60,224 nt of DNA from DATAQC01 sp051005135 (lineage in GTDB: Bacteria > Actinomycetota > Acidimicrobiia > Acidimicrobiales > AC-14). Position 1 is the first letter of the stretch, and every line of letters starts with the position of its first letter. Location: the NCBI GenBank assembly GCA_051005135.1, contig JBPCJQ010000095.1, positions 1 through 60,224 of the forward strand, in the 5' to 3' direction. The notes beneath the pieces are model-generated. The model did no database searches. It saw only the letters and a program-made list of their open reading frames with translations, and was not told the origin of the DNA. The position numbers and the translations under genes are program-made. Below are positions 15,441-24,112 of this stretch, piece by piece.

Positions 15441-16520
15441 TCAGGTTCGGCCTGGTCCAAGCGAGCCTACGAGCAGGGCGGCGGCGATCGACAGAGGGAC
15501 CACGACGAGACCCAGGCGGGTGAACCGGCGGGCTGACACCGGGCAGTCCATGCGCCGGGCTACCTGCATCCACAGCACGGCGGACAGGGAGCCGGTGACG
15601 GCCAGGTTGGGTCCCAGGTTGAGCCCGATCAGCAGGGCACGGGGATGGACGACGGGGCGGGCCGCCCCAAGGGCGGCGGCGGGAAGGTTGTTCAGGACGA
15701 CCACCCCGACCGCGGCCACGGCGGCCGTCTCCACCCTTCCCGCCGAACCCAACAAGCGGGCAGGGCCAACCCATGCCCGCCCGAGGGTGCCGGCCGCCAC
15801 GCTCACCCCGAACAGGCCGCCGAGCACTAGGGGGTTGAGCACCTCGAGGGCGCGCTTCGCCGTCAAGCGGGTGCTGGTCACGGCCGCCACGGCGGCGGCC
15901 ACGCCGATGGCGAGCACGGGCAGGGCCGGGGAGGGGGTAGCCAGCACTACCACCACCACGGCGGCGACCGCCAATGGCCCCAGGGCACCGTGGCGCCGCA
16001 CACGCCGACGGGGCGGCACCGATGGCGGCCGGCTGGATGTCTCGCGGTCGCCACGGCATAGAAACGCGACGGCCGTCCCGGTGACGACGACGGCGGCCAT
16101 CCAGATTGCGAACATCCGCGCTGCGAAGGTGGCACCGGACACCGGTGCGTGGGCGAGCACGAGGAGGTTGGTGAGGTTGGACCCGGGCAACAACAAGGAG
16201 GCGGCGTTGGCCATGAAGACGCTTCCGTAGACGAACCGAGCCTCGTCGGCTCCCCGGCTGCGGGCCGCCCCGACCAGCACGGGAGTTAGGAATAGGACGG
16301 AGGTGTCGAGGTTGAGCACGGCCGTGACCACGGCCGCCACTGCCATGAGGGCCACGTACAGCCTGAGGTCGGAGCCTGGTAGGCGAGCAGCCAGGTTGCC
16401 GGCAGCGGCGAAGAGGCCGTCGGCATCGGCCACCGCCCCGACCAGCAGGAGACCGGCCACCAGCACGAACGGTGACCACACCGCGCCTGCCGCCTGGCGG
16501 CTCTCGCCCGGCCGCATCAC
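15441..16520 (-). CDS. ArsB/SLC13-type anion permease
   Basis: A 359-aa polytopic membrane protein with about ten hydrophobic segments. The two halves each carry the ion-transporter signature region: LLLPGSNLTNLLVL in the first and LIGLNLGPNLAVTG in the second, preceded by NNLPAAALG. This places it with the ArsB/NhaD/SLC13 group; arsenite, sodium or dicarboxylate are all possible substrates and no ars gene is nearby. In-frame sequence upstream of the GTG start encodes one more hydrophobic helix (LLAPALAAAGAALALGAVV) without an ATG, GTG or TTG, so the true N-terminus is uncertain. It converges on the rhodanese gene. Confidence 0.75.
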   Translation of the reverse strand: MMRPGESRQAAGAVWSPFVLVAGLLLVGAVADADGLFAAAGNLAARLPGSDLRLYVALMAVAAVVTAVLNLDTSVLFLTPVLVGAARSRGADEARFVYGSVFMANAASLLLPGSNLTNLLVLAHAPVSGATFAARMFAIWMAAVVVTGTAVAFLCRGDRETSSRPPSVPPRRRVRRHGALGPLAVAAVVVVVLATPSPALPVLAIGVAAAVAAVTSTRLTAKRALEVLNPLVLGGLFGVSVAAGTLGRAWVGPARLLGSAGRVETAAVAAVGVVVLNNLPAAALGAARPVVHPRALLIGLNLGPNLAVTGSLSAVLWMQVARRMDCPVSARRFTRLGLVVVPLSIAAALLVGSLGPGRT

Positions 16521-16611
16521 GACCGCCCCGAGAGCCAGAGCCGCGCCCGCGGCCGCGAGGGCCGGAGCCAGGAGCCGGGCCGTCCGCAGCCGGCCGGAGC
16601 TGGTGTCGCCG

Positions 16612-17043
16612 CTACTGGCCGCGGCCTATGCCGGCGGCCCTAAGCACCCGGGGTTCGACACCGGCCGCCCTCCACGCCTCGTAGGTGATGCCTTTGCGGC
16701 GGCTGTACGGACCGGCGGCCTCCACGAACTGGGCCTCGAGTGCCTCGAGGTCGACTCCGCGGCCGCCCGCGCTGAGCTCACGCTCAAGGTTCATCCGCTC
16801 CTGCCGCAAGTGGACCCGGTGCAGGGGATCGGCGGCAGGGAGCTCGGTGTCGATGGCAACGAGGCGCTTGGCCATGCTGTCGGGGCTGCGCTTGCGCCCC
16901 CGTCGGGGCTTGTGGGCTTCCAGGGCATCGAGGTAGCGGCGCACGGCGCGGCCCTGCTCGCGTCCTTCGGCCAGTGCCACCTTGTGCTCGGCGGTCATTG
17001 AGCGGGTGGCCTTCACTACAGGAGGAGCTGCCTTTCGAGGCAT
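16612..17043 (-). CDS. Small basic protein with C-terminal YxxRxGITYxxWR module
   Basis: A 143-aa Lys/Arg-rich protein read from ATG 17043 (MPRKAAPPVV). The N-terminal half has charged helices (HKPRRGRKRSPDSMAKRL) and a coiled-coil-like stretch (LRQERMNLERELSAG). The C-terminus reads YSRRKGITYEAWRAAGVEPR, a helical module that recurs in the 117-aa protein at 26325. I know this module from many small actinobacterial proteins; DNA or nucleoid binding is suspected from the basic charge but not shown. It is divergent from ppc. Confidence 0.72.
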   Translation of the reverse strand: MPRKAAPPVVKATRSMTAEHKVALAEGREQGRAVRRYLDALEAHKPRRGRKRSPDSMAKRLVAIDTELPAADPLHRVHLRQERMNLERELSAGGRGVDLEALEAQFVEAAGPYSRRKGITYEAWRAAGVEPRVLRAAGIGRGQ

Positions 17044-17122
17044 CGCAAACCGCCCTTTCGGTCTTGCCGCAGTGCCCACTTTGGGAGAAATGGGACTGTA
17101 CCAGCCGTCTCCAAGGACGCAA

Positions 17123-17128
17123 TAGGCT
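17123..17128 (+). promoter_or_regulatory. Putative -10 (TAGGCT), leaderless, ppc
   Basis: TAGGCT ends 6 nt before the ppc ATG at 17135. The short gap leaves no room for a ribosome binding site. Confidence 0.4.
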
Positions 17129-17134
17129 GTCCCG

Positions 17135-19930
17135 ATGACCGAAGTGGCCGACAGGCTTGTGCCCCCGCCGGACGGGGACGACGTCGCGGAGGTGTCGATC
17201 GCAGGGGCGGCCCTGCGGCGCGACATCCGCGTGCTGACGCGGCTTTTGGGCGAAACACTCCTGCGTCACGAGGGTCCGCAACTGCTGGAGCTGGTCGAGG
17301 GTGTGCGTACCCGGAGCAAAACGGCACGCAGCGCCCCGTCATCCGGGGGAGGCGCAGAGCTGGACGAGCTGCTCTCGGGGCTCGACCTGCCCACCGCCAC
17401 CCTCCTGGTGAGGGCCTTCTCCGCCTACTTCCACCTGGCCAACATCGCCGAGCAGGCCAACCGCGCCGACGAGCGGAGCCAGGTCGTCGAGGAGGAGGGG
17501 GCCCTCGCCCGAGCGGTCGACGGTATTGCCCAAGTCGACCTCGCCCCCGGTGAGCTCGACGACCTCATGGGTCGCCTCGAGCTTCGCCTGGTTCTCACCG
17601 CCCATCCCACCGAGGCGGTCCGGCGGTCGATCCTCACCAAGCGGCGCCGCATCGCCGGGCTGCTGGAGCAGCGGGCCAACCCCGGGCTGGCCGACGAGGA
17701 CCGGCGGAGGGCGGACAGAGAGCTGGCCGAGACCGTGGACCTCATCTGGCAGACCGACGACCTGCGGCGGCAGCGCCCGACGCCGGCCGAAGAGGCGCGG
17801 TCCGTCGTCTTCTATCTCGACGCCCTGTTCCGTGAGGTCATGCCCGACCTGCTCGACGACCTGGCCGCCCAGCTCCGGCGGCTGGGCGTGACCCTGGCCC
17901 CGGGGGCGCGGCCGGTGCGTTTCGGCACCTGGGTCGGAGGCGACCGTGACGGCAATCCCGCGGTCACGCCCGAGGTCACCCTCGAGGTGTTGGCCCTGCA
18001 GCGGCAGGTCGCGCTGGCCAACATCACTGCCGCGGTCGAAGACCTCGTGAGCCGGTTGAGCATCTCCACCCGTACCGTCGGCGTGTCCGAGGAGCTGCAG
18101 GCCAGCCTGGCCGCCGACGCGGCCACGCTTCCCCAGGTCCAGGGGCGCTTCGGCGGCCTCAACGCCGAGGAGCCCTACCGCCTCAAGTGCTCGTTCATCC
18201 TCGAGAGGCTGCGCAACACCCGCCGCCGCCTCGACGAGGGAGTGCCGCCCCGCCCTGCCCTGGAGTACTCCTGTACCGCCGAGCTGCTCGACGACCTGGT
18301 CCTGATGCGCGCGTCGCTGCTCGACAACCGGGGCGAGCTGGTGGCAACCGGCAGCGTCGACCGGGTGCTGCGAGTCGTCGCCGCTTCGGGCATGTCGCTG
18401 GCCACCATGGACATCCGCGAGCATGCCGAGCGCCATCACACCGCCCTGGCCGCGCTCTTCGACCGCCTCGACACCGCAGCCAAGCCCTATCTCAACCTCT
18501 CCAGGGACGAGCGCTACCGGCTGCTGTCGGCGGAACTGCACAACCCTCGCCCCCTGACCTCGCCCGCCACTCGGATCGACGGTGAGGTGGCGGAGATGCT
18601 GCACCTGTTCGAGGCTGTCCGTCACGCCCTGGACGTGTTCGGTGACGACGCCATCGAGAGCTACATCGTGTCGATGGCCAAGGGCGCCGACGACGTGCTG
18701 GCGGCTGCAGTGCTGGCCCGGGAGATGGGGCTCGTCGACCTCACCGCCGACACCGCCCGTATCGGCTTCGTCCCCCTGCTGGAGACGGTGGAGGAGCTGC
18801 GCCAGGCGGGTGGGATCCTCGACCAGCTTCTCCGCGACCCTGGCTACCGGCGGATCGTCGCCCTACGAGGCGACGTGCAAGAGGTGATGCTCGGCTACTC
18901 CGACTCCAACAAGGACGCCGGCATCACCACCTCCCTCTGGGAGATACACAGGGCGCAACGGGCGCTTCGCGACGTTGCACGCCGCCACCAGGTGCTGCTG
19001 CGGTTGTTCCACGGCAGGGGGGGCACGGTGGGGCGGGGCGGCGGCCCGACCGGTGACGCCATCTTGGCCCAGCCCTACGGCACCCTCGACGGGGCCATCA
19101 AGATCACCGAGCAGGGCGAGGTCGTCTCCGACAAGTACGGGCTGCCCACTCTCGCCCGCCGCAACCTCGAGCTGGCCACCGCCGCCGTCCTCGAGGCGTC
19201 GCTGCTGCACCGCGAGTCACGCGTGCCCCACTCGGTCATCGAGAGCTGGGACGTCGTCATGGACGTCGTCTCCGGTGCCGCCCACTCCGCCTACCGGCAC
19301 CTGATCGACGATCCCCGCCTTGTCGCCTACTTCCGGTCCTCCACCCCGGTCGACGAGCTGGCCTCGCTGAACATCGGCTCGCGCCCTGTTCGCCGCTCGC
19401 CGACGTCAGTCGGCCTCGAAGGCCTGCGGGCCATCCCCTGGGTGTTCGGCTGGACCCAGTCCCGCCAGATCGTCCCCGGCTGGTTCGGGGTGGGTGCCGG
19501 CTTGGAGCAGGCCGTCGCCGAAGGCCGCTCCGACGAGCTGCGCGGGATGTTCGACCAGTGGCACTTCTTCCGCACCTTCATCGCCAACGTCGAGATGGTG
19601 CTGTTCAAGACCGACCTCGACATCGCCTGGCGATACGTCGACCGCCTGTCCGATCCCTCTCTGCACGAGGTGTTCGACATGATCGCCGAGGAGCACCGCC
19701 GCACCGTCTCTCAGGTGCTGGCGGTCACCGGCGAGCACCGGCTGCTCGACCACCACCCACTCCTCCAGCGCACCCTTGATACCCGTAACGCCTACCTCGA
19801 CCCCATCAGCTACCTGCAGGTGTCGCTGCTGTCCCGGCTGCGGGCCAGCGACAACGCCGATCCCGAACTGTGGCGTGCTCTCCTGTTGTCGATCAACGGG
19901 ATCGCCAACGGGCTGCGCAACACCGGATAG
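17135..19930 (+). CDS. ppc: Phosphoenolpyruvate carboxylase
   Basis: A 931-aa cytosolic enzyme that carboxylates PEP to oxaloacetate and refills the TCA cycle. Active-site segments are all present: LTAHPTEAVRRSI near residue 150, GGDRDGNPAVTP near 268, GYSDSNKDAG near 585 and FHGRGGTVGRGGGP near 624. The C-terminus has QSRQIVPGWFGVGAGL and ends SINGIANGLRNTG, the usual allosteric and catalytic tail. Length is normal for bacterial PEPC. It is transcribed alone, divergent from the basic protein and convergent with the lipid kinase 5 nt downstream. Confidence 0.97.
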   Translation: MTEVADRLVPPPDGDDVAEVSIAGAALRRDIRVLTRLLGETLLRHEGPQLLELVEGVRTRSKTARSAPSSGGGAELDELLSGLDLPTATLLVRAFSAYFHLANIAEQANRADERSQVVEEEGALARAVDGIAQVDLAPGELDDLMGRLELRLVLTAHPTEAVRRSILTKRRRIAGLLEQRANPGLADEDRRRADRELAETVDLIWQTDDLRRQRPTPAEEARSVVFYLDALFREVMPDLLDDLAAQLRRLGVTLAPGARPVRFGTWVGGDRDGNPAVTPEVTLEVLALQRQVALANITAAVEDLVSRLSISTRTVGVSEELQASLAADAATLPQVQGRFGGLNAEEPYRLKCSFILERLRNTRRRLDEGVPPRPALEYSCTAELLDDLVLMRASLLDNRGELVATGSVDRVLRVVAASGMSLATMDIREHAERHHTALAALFDRLDTAAKPYLNLSRDERYRLLSAELHNPRPLTSPATRIDGEVAEMLHLFEAVRHALDVFGDDAIESYIVSMAKGADDVLAAAVLAREMGLVDLTADTARIGFVPLLETVEELRQAGGILDQLLRDPGYRRIVALRGDVQEVMLGYSDSNKDAGITTSLWEIHRAQRALRDVARRHQVLLRLFHGRGGTVGRGGGPTGDAILAQPYGTLDGAIKITEQGEVVSDKYGLPTLARRNLELATAAVLEASLLHRESRVPHSVIESWDVVMDVVSGAAHSAYRHLIDDPRLVAYFRSSTPVDELASLNIGSRPVRRSPTSVGLEGLRAIPWVFGWTQSRQIVPGWFGVGAGLEQAVAEGRSDELRGMFDQWHFFRTFIANVEMVLFKTDLDIAWRYVDRLSDPSLHEVFDMIAEEHRRTVSQVLAVTGEHRLLDHHPLLQRTLDTRNAYLDPISYLQVSLLSRLRASDNADPELWRALLLSINGIANGLRNTG

Positions 19931-19934
19931 TCGG

Positions 19935-20885
19935 CTACACCTTGAGCGACAGGGCACCGGCTACCACCTCGATCGTGGCCGGCGTGGTGCCGAGCACCTC
20001 GCCGTCGGCCTCTATGAGCATGGGCCCATCGCCCTCCAGGGAGAAGCGCTGGCCCTGTAGCTCGACGACGCGGGGGTGGGGAAGATGGCGCCCGCGGTAG
20101 ACGCGCGGGAGCATGGTGAACGAGTCCGTCTTGGGGCCGTTGAACACCAGTAGCTCCAGGCAACCGTCGGCAGGGTCGGAGCGCGGCGCGATGTGCATGC
20201 CGCCGCCGAAGTACCGGCAGTTGGCCGCCACCACGTTCACGGCTCGGCCTTGGTAGGCGGGCGAGCCGTCGACGTCGACGCACACGGCACCTACCGGGTA
20301 GCGCGGCAGGACCGCCCAGAAAGCGACGAAGTACCGGCTCGGCCCCAGCCACGCCGGCACCTCCGACGCTCGCCGGGCCGTCTCCGCGCCCAGCCCGGCC
20401 TCGGCAATGTTGGCGAACCAACGCCCCGCGGGTTGCCCGTCAAGGCCGACGAAGCCGATCCTGGCCACGTCGAGGCGGCGGAGGGAGGAGCCGTCGAGAC
20501 GGCTCGCCGCCGCCGACGCGTCGGTGGGAAGGCCGAAGGTGCGAACGAAGTCGCAGCCCGACCCCGCCGCCACCACCCCGAGCACCGGTTCGGGGAGCTC
20601 GTCGCCGACTGTCTTGTCGCCCATGAGGCCGTTGACCACCTCGTGCACCGTCCCGTCGCCCCCAACCGCCACCAGGAAGCGGCCGCCCTCGCCGAGGACC
20701 CGTCTGGCGATACTCGTGGCGTCGCCCGGCCCCTCGGTGACACGCACCTCATAGTCGAGCTGGCGCGCGCGGAGCTCCAGTTCCACACGGTCGAGAGTGC
20801 GGGTGACTGAGCGCTTGCCTGCGGCCATGTTGACGATGAGCGACGCTCGCCCGAACGGGCTGGCCATCCCCGCAGTCTGGCTCAC
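19935..20885 (-). CDS. Diacylglycerol/lipid kinase family protein
   Basis: A 316-aa protein of the DagK/YegS/sphingosine kinase fold. The nucleotide loop is seen as VAVGGDGTVHEVVNGL with the GGDGT signature; the N-terminus SLIVNMAAGKRSV is the first Rossmann strand, and VAAGSGCDFVRTFGLP and GGGMHIAPRSDPADGCLEL follow. It probably phosphorylates a membrane lipid such as diacylglycerol. ATG 20885 is used; the internal ATG at 20867 (MASPFG) is equally possible. The O-methyltransferase lies 12 nt upstream on the same strand. Confidence 0.85.
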   Translation of the reverse strand: MSQTAGMASPFGRASLIVNMAAGKRSVTRTLDRVELELRARQLDYEVRVTEGPGDATSIARRVLGEGGRFLVAVGGDGTVHEVVNGLMGDKTVGDELPEPVLGVVAAGSGCDFVRTFGLPTDASAAASRLDGSSLRRLDVARIGFVGLDGQPAGRWFANIAEAGLGAETARRASEVPAWLGPSRYFVAFWAVLPRYPVGAVCVDVDGSPAYQGRAVNVVAANCRYFGGGMHIAPRSDPADGCLELLVFNGPKTDSFTMLPRVYRGRHLPHPRVVELQGQRFSLEGDGPMLIEADGEVLGTTPATIEVVAGALSLKV

Positions 20886-20897
20886 GGGCCAGACCCG

Positions 20898-21572
20898 CTA
20901 CGGGCGGTCGCGCACTACGGCGATGGCGAAACCGTCATAACCCTTGCTGCCGACGGTCTGCACGACGGTCGCGCTCACGCGGGCCTCCGCCGACATCGCC
21001 TCGTACAGGCGCCGGGTGCCAACGGTGGCGGGGTCGGTGCGGGCGGTGTCGACGACGGCACCGTCGCGCACCACGTTGTCGACCACGATCACGGCCCCGG
21101 GACGCGAGAGCCGCAACGCCCACCCGAAGTACTCGGCGTTGTTCTCCTTGTCGGCGTCGATGAAGGCGAAGTCGAAGGGACCGGCGTCTTCGGCTTCCAG
21201 CGCAGGCAAGGTGTCCAGGGCCGCGCCGACGCGCACGTCGACGACTTGGGAGAGCCCGGCTCGATCGATGTTGGCGCGGGCTACCTCGGCGTGATGGCTG
21301 TCTGCCTCGAGCGTCACCAGGCGGCCGCCCGTGTCCATGGCTCGGGCCATCCAGATGGCGCTGTAGCCGCCCAGGGTGCCGACCTCGAGGATGTTGCGGG
21401 CCGAGCGCAGCTGCACCAGAAGGGCCAGGAGCTTGCCCTGGCTGGGCGTCACGCTAATGGCCGGCAGGCCGGCGGCGGCGCTGTCGGCGACGGCGGCGTG
21501 GAGGGCTGGGTCGCTCGGCACCAGCAGGCCGCAGATGTAGGCATCGACGGCGGTCCAAAGATCGGGGTTCAT
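20898..21572 (-). CDS. Class I O-methyltransferase
   Basis: A 224-aa SAM-dependent methyltransferase of the caffeoyl-CoA/catechol O-methyltransferase type. SAM motif I is LEVGTLGGYSAIWMA; the metal/catalytic Asp is in FDFAFIDADKENNAEYF; a second metal Asp is in VVDNVVRDGAV. The N-terminal AISVTPSQGKLLALL is also typical. The physiological substrate cannot be told from sequence. It is divergent from the PNPOx-like gene, with 38 bp between the starts. Confidence 0.9.
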   Translation of the reverse strand: MNPDLWTAVDAYICGLLVPSDPALHAAVADSAAAGLPAISVTPSQGKLLALLVQLRSARNILEVGTLGGYSAIWMARAMDTGGRLVTLEADSHHAEVARANIDRAGLSQVVDVRVGAALDTLPALEAEDAGPFDFAFIDADKENNAEYFGWALRLSRPGAVIVVDNVVRDGAVVDTARTDPATVGTRRLYEAMSAEARVSATVVQTVGSKGYDGFAIAVVRDRP

Positions 21573-21596
21573 GGTGCCAGTCTGTCCGGTGCCGCC

Positions 21597-21602
21597 TACC
21601 CT
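21597..21602 (+). promoter_or_regulatory. Putative -10 (TACCCT), leaderless
   Basis: TACCCT ends 8 nt before the ATG at 21611, with no visible ribosome binding site. Confidence 0.35.
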
Positions 21603-21610
21603 TGGCCATC

Positions 21611-21994
21611 ATGACCACGCCGGAGGCCCAGGTCGCCCTGGCCGAGCACATCGACGAGCTCGGTCCCATCGCCTACCTCGTCACCGTCGGCGCCGAGGGC
21701 AGGCCGCACGTGGTGGCAGTCCGGGTCGACTGGTCCGGCGGCGAACTGATGATCACCGCCGGGCGTCACAGCTCGGCCAACGTGGCCGATCAGCCCGGCG
21801 TCAGCCTGGTGTGGGCCGCGCCCCAGGGGAACGGCTACTGCCTGATCGTCGATGGAGTCGCCCGATTGCTCTCAGCGCCCTCGCCAGCCGGACTCGCCGT
21901 GGAGCCGACGCGGGCGGTGCTCCACCGCACCCCCGAAGGCGACCCTTCCGCCCCTTCCTGCATCACCGTGCTGCCTGCCCCACTGGCGAGCTGA
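21611..21994 (+). CDS. Pyridoxamine 5'-phosphate oxidase-like flavin/F420 protein
   Basis: A 127-aa split-barrel protein. The strand pattern IAYLVTVGAEGRPHVVAVRV, ITAGRHSSANVADQP and GNGYCLIVDGVARLL is that of the PNPOx-like family; the Ser/Asn loop normally binds the phosphate of FMN or F420. Actinobacterial members are often F420-dependent reductases, but cofactor and substrate are open here. The C-terminus is short. The stop lies just before a 60-bp palindrome. Confidence 0.78.
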   Translation: MTTPEAQVALAEHIDELGPIAYLVTVGAEGRPHVVAVRVDWSGGELMITAGRHSSANVADQPGVSLVWAAPQGNGYCLIVDGVARLLSAPSPAGLAVEPTRAVLHRTPEGDPSAPSCITVLPAPLAS

Positions 21995-22000
21995 TCGTCG

Positions 22001-22060
22001 CCATCGTTCTGGTCAGGTTTGACACCCCTATGACGGTGCTGAACCTGACCAGTTCGATGG
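22001..22060. terminator. 60-bp near-perfect palindrome between convergent genes
   Basis: CCATCG-TT-CTGGTCAGGTT (22001-22019) faces AACCTGACCAG-TT-CGATGG (22042-22060): an 11-bp and a 6-bp perfect stem split by a TT/TT internal loop, with a 22-nt loop in which CACC and GGTG can also pair. It overlaps the ogt stop codon. It is most likely a two-way terminator, although its size would also fit a small repeated palindromic element. Confidence 0.65.
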
Positions 22061-22549
22061 ATTTGGAGGCCTGCCCGCCTCGTGGGCGAGCAGCCACTGC
22101 TTGGTGTCGAGGCCACCGGCGTAGCCGGTGAGCACGCCGCGGGCACCGACCACCCGGTGGCAGGGCACCACGATCGACACCGGGTTGCGGCCCACGGCAT
22201 GTCCAACGGCCCGGCCCGAGCCGGCCCGCCCGATACGTGCCGCCAGCTCACCGTACGTAACCGTGGCACCGAACGGGATCTCGCCGAGAGCGTCCCATAC
22301 CCGGCGCTGGAAGGGGGTGCCAATGAGCTCCAGCTCCAGGTCGAACTCCCGGCGGCGGCCGTCGAACCACTCCGCGAGCTGCTCGGCGGCATCAGCGAGC
22401 CCGTCACCCTTGCCGTCCTCGACGCCGTCGGTGTCGAGGGTCGGGCGGCGACGGTGGCCGGTCGTGTACAGGCCGTGCAGGCGCTGGCCGTCGCCGACCA
22501 GCACTACCTCGCCGAGAGGGCTGGCGACGCGACGGGTGACCCTGTTCAT
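22028..22549 (-). CDS. ogt: Methylated-DNA--protein-cysteine methyltransferase
   Basis: A 173-aa suicide repair protein that takes methyl from O6-methylguanine. The active Cys130 is in VVPCHRVVG; TPFQRRVWDALGEIPFGATVTYGELA and GRAVGHAVGRNPVSIVVPC form the DNA-binding and active-site block. Start ATG 22549 overlaps the ada-alkA stop by 4 nt (ATGA), so the two repair genes form one unit transcribed leftward. The N-terminal domain (about 75 residues) is short, as in Ogt. Confidence 0.93.
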   Translation of the reverse strand: MNRVTRRVASPLGEVVLVGDGQRLHGLYTTGHRRRPTLDTDGVEDGKGDGLADAAEQLAEWFDGRRREFDLELELIGTPFQRRVWDALGEIPFGATVTYGELAARIGRAGSGRAVGHAVGRNPVSIVVPCHRVVGARGVLTGYAGGLDTKQWLLAHEAGRPPNPSNWSGSAPS

Positions 22550-24012
22550 GGCTGGACCTCCGGGATCAGCGGATCGAGGGACGCCCACAGATGATGGAGG
22601 GCGTAAGTGCGCCAGGGACGCCACTGCTCGGCCAACCGGGCGGCGGAGCGGGCGTCGGATGGCTGTCCCAGCCGCTGCAGGGCGCGCCGGGCGCCCAGAT
22701 CGGTACTCAGGAACGTGTCGGGATCGCCGAGCGCCCGCGCTTGCACATAGGCGACCGTCCATGGGCCGATCCCGCGCAGGGCGAGCAGGCGGGCGGCGAC
22801 CTCGTCGCGGTCGGCACCGGGATCCAGCACCACCCGCCCGTCGGCCAGCGCCGCGGCCAGCTCCACCAGGGCGATGGCCCGAGCCCGAGGGAGTGGCAGG
22901 GTTGCAGGATCGATGCCAGCCAGTGCTTCCGGCAAGGGGAAGCGCAGGGCCAGGCCGTCGACCGGTGACGACACCGGCGAGCCATAGCGTTGGGCCAGGA
23001 GTGCGGACGCGGTACGGGCGGCGGCCACGCTCACCTGCTGGCCGAGGATCGCCCGCAACGCCACTTCAGCGCCGTCCATGGCCCCCGGTACCCGTAGCCC
23101 GGGCCGGGCCGCGACGAGGGGAGCAAGGAGCAGGTCGGCACCGAGCTGGCCGTCCACAGCCGCGGGATCGGAATCGAGATCGAGCAGGCGGCGGCTGCGC
23201 GAGACCGCCGAAGACAGGTCGCGCAGATCGTCGAGGTGGAGAGTGCACTTCATGTGGTCGCCGGCATGCTCCAGGGCGACGGTGCCCCCGCCGTGGGCCA
23301 GCGTGAGGGTGCGTCGATAGGAGCTGTCGGTACCTGCCTCCACAGCGGGCACGGCCCGCGCCGCGAGGAAGCCGAACAGCGTCGACGGCGTGAACGGCGC
23401 CCTGAAGGCCAGGCGTAGGTTGACGACCGGCGTGGTGCCGGCATGGCGTGAAGGAGGAGGGGAGCCCCGAAGCGCGGTGGGGGCGACGGCGAACACCTCA
23501 CGGATGGTGTGATTGAACTGACGCACGCTGGCGAAGCCGGCGGCGAAGGCGGCATCAGCCATGGAGAGGTCGGTCGTCTCCAGCAGCATGCGGGCCGTCT
23601 GGGCCCTCTGGGCCCGAGCCAGGGCGAGGGGCCCGGCGCCCACCTCGGCGACGAGCAGCCGGTTGAGGTGGCGCGCGCTGTAGCCCAGGCGCTGGGCCAG
23701 GCCGCGCACGCCGATCCGGTCGACGATACCGTCGGCGATGAGGCGCATGGCCCGCGCCACCACGTCGGCACGCCCGTTCCATTCGGGCGACCCCGGAGCG
23801 GCATCGGGGCGGCAGCGCTTGCACGCCCGGAAGCCGGCTCCATGGGCGGCGGCGGAGGAGGGGAAGAACCGGACGTTGGCCCGCTTGGGCGTGGTGGCAG
23901 GACAACTCGGCCGGCAATAGATCCCGGTCGTGGACACGGCGGTGTAGAACCAGCCGTCGAAGCGGCGGTCCCTGCTCAGCACGGCCCGGAAACAGCGTTC
24001 CTCGTCGAGCAT
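22546..24012 (-). CDS. Ada-type regulator fused to AlkA DNA glycosylase
   Basis: A 488-aa three-part protein. Residues 1-75 are the Ada N-domain with zinc Cys33, Cys37, Cys64 and Cys67 (IYCRPSC, ACKRC); the first is normally the methylphosphotriester acceptor. Residues 80-185 hold an AraC HTH pair (DRIGVRGLAQRLGYSARHLN). From about 200 comes an AlkA-like 3-methyladenine glycosylase with the HhH and catalytic Asp in LRGIGPWTVAYVQARAL and TFLSTDLG. It probably senses alkylation, activates the operon and excises alkylated bases. The O6-methylguanine domain is encoded separately by ogt, with which it overlaps. A longer upstream start is not supported. Confidence 0.92.
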   Translation of the reverse strand: MLDEERCFRAVLSRDRRFDGWFYTAVSTTGIYCRPSCPATTPKRANVRFFPSSAAAHGAGFRACKRCRPDAAPGSPEWNGRADVVARAMRLIADGIVDRIGVRGLAQRLGYSARHLNRLLVAEVGAGPLALARAQRAQTARMLLETTDLSMADAAFAAGFASVRQFNHTIREVFAVAPTALRGSPPPSRHAGTTPVVNLRLAFRAPFTPSTLFGFLAARAVPAVEAGTDSSYRRTLTLAHGGGTVALEHAGDHMKCTLHLDDLRDLSSAVSRSRRLLDLDSDPAAVDGQLGADLLLAPLVAARPGLRVPGAMDGAEVALRAILGQQVSVAAARTASALLAQRYGSPVSSPVDGLALRFPLPEALAGIDPATLPLPRARAIALVELAAALADGRVVLDPGADRDEVAARLLALRGIGPWTVAYVQARALGDPDTFLSTDLGARRALQRLGQPSDARSAARLAEQWRPWRTYALHHLWASLDPLIPEVQP

Positions 24013-24101
24013 GGACCCAGCTTCGCAGTCCGCGGGCCGGATGTCTGGCGGGAATCGGACATGGCGCTCTGGCCGGGTTCGTAACAACCGGGCAGGGTGG
24101 G

Positions 24102-24107
24102 CATAAT
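24102..24107 (+). promoter_or_regulatory. Putative -10 (CATAAT), rpe
   Basis: CATAAT ends 5 nt before the ATG at 24113. If the GTG at 24149 is the true start, the leader would be about 35 nt. Confidence 0.35.
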
Positions 24108-24112
24108 GCGGG

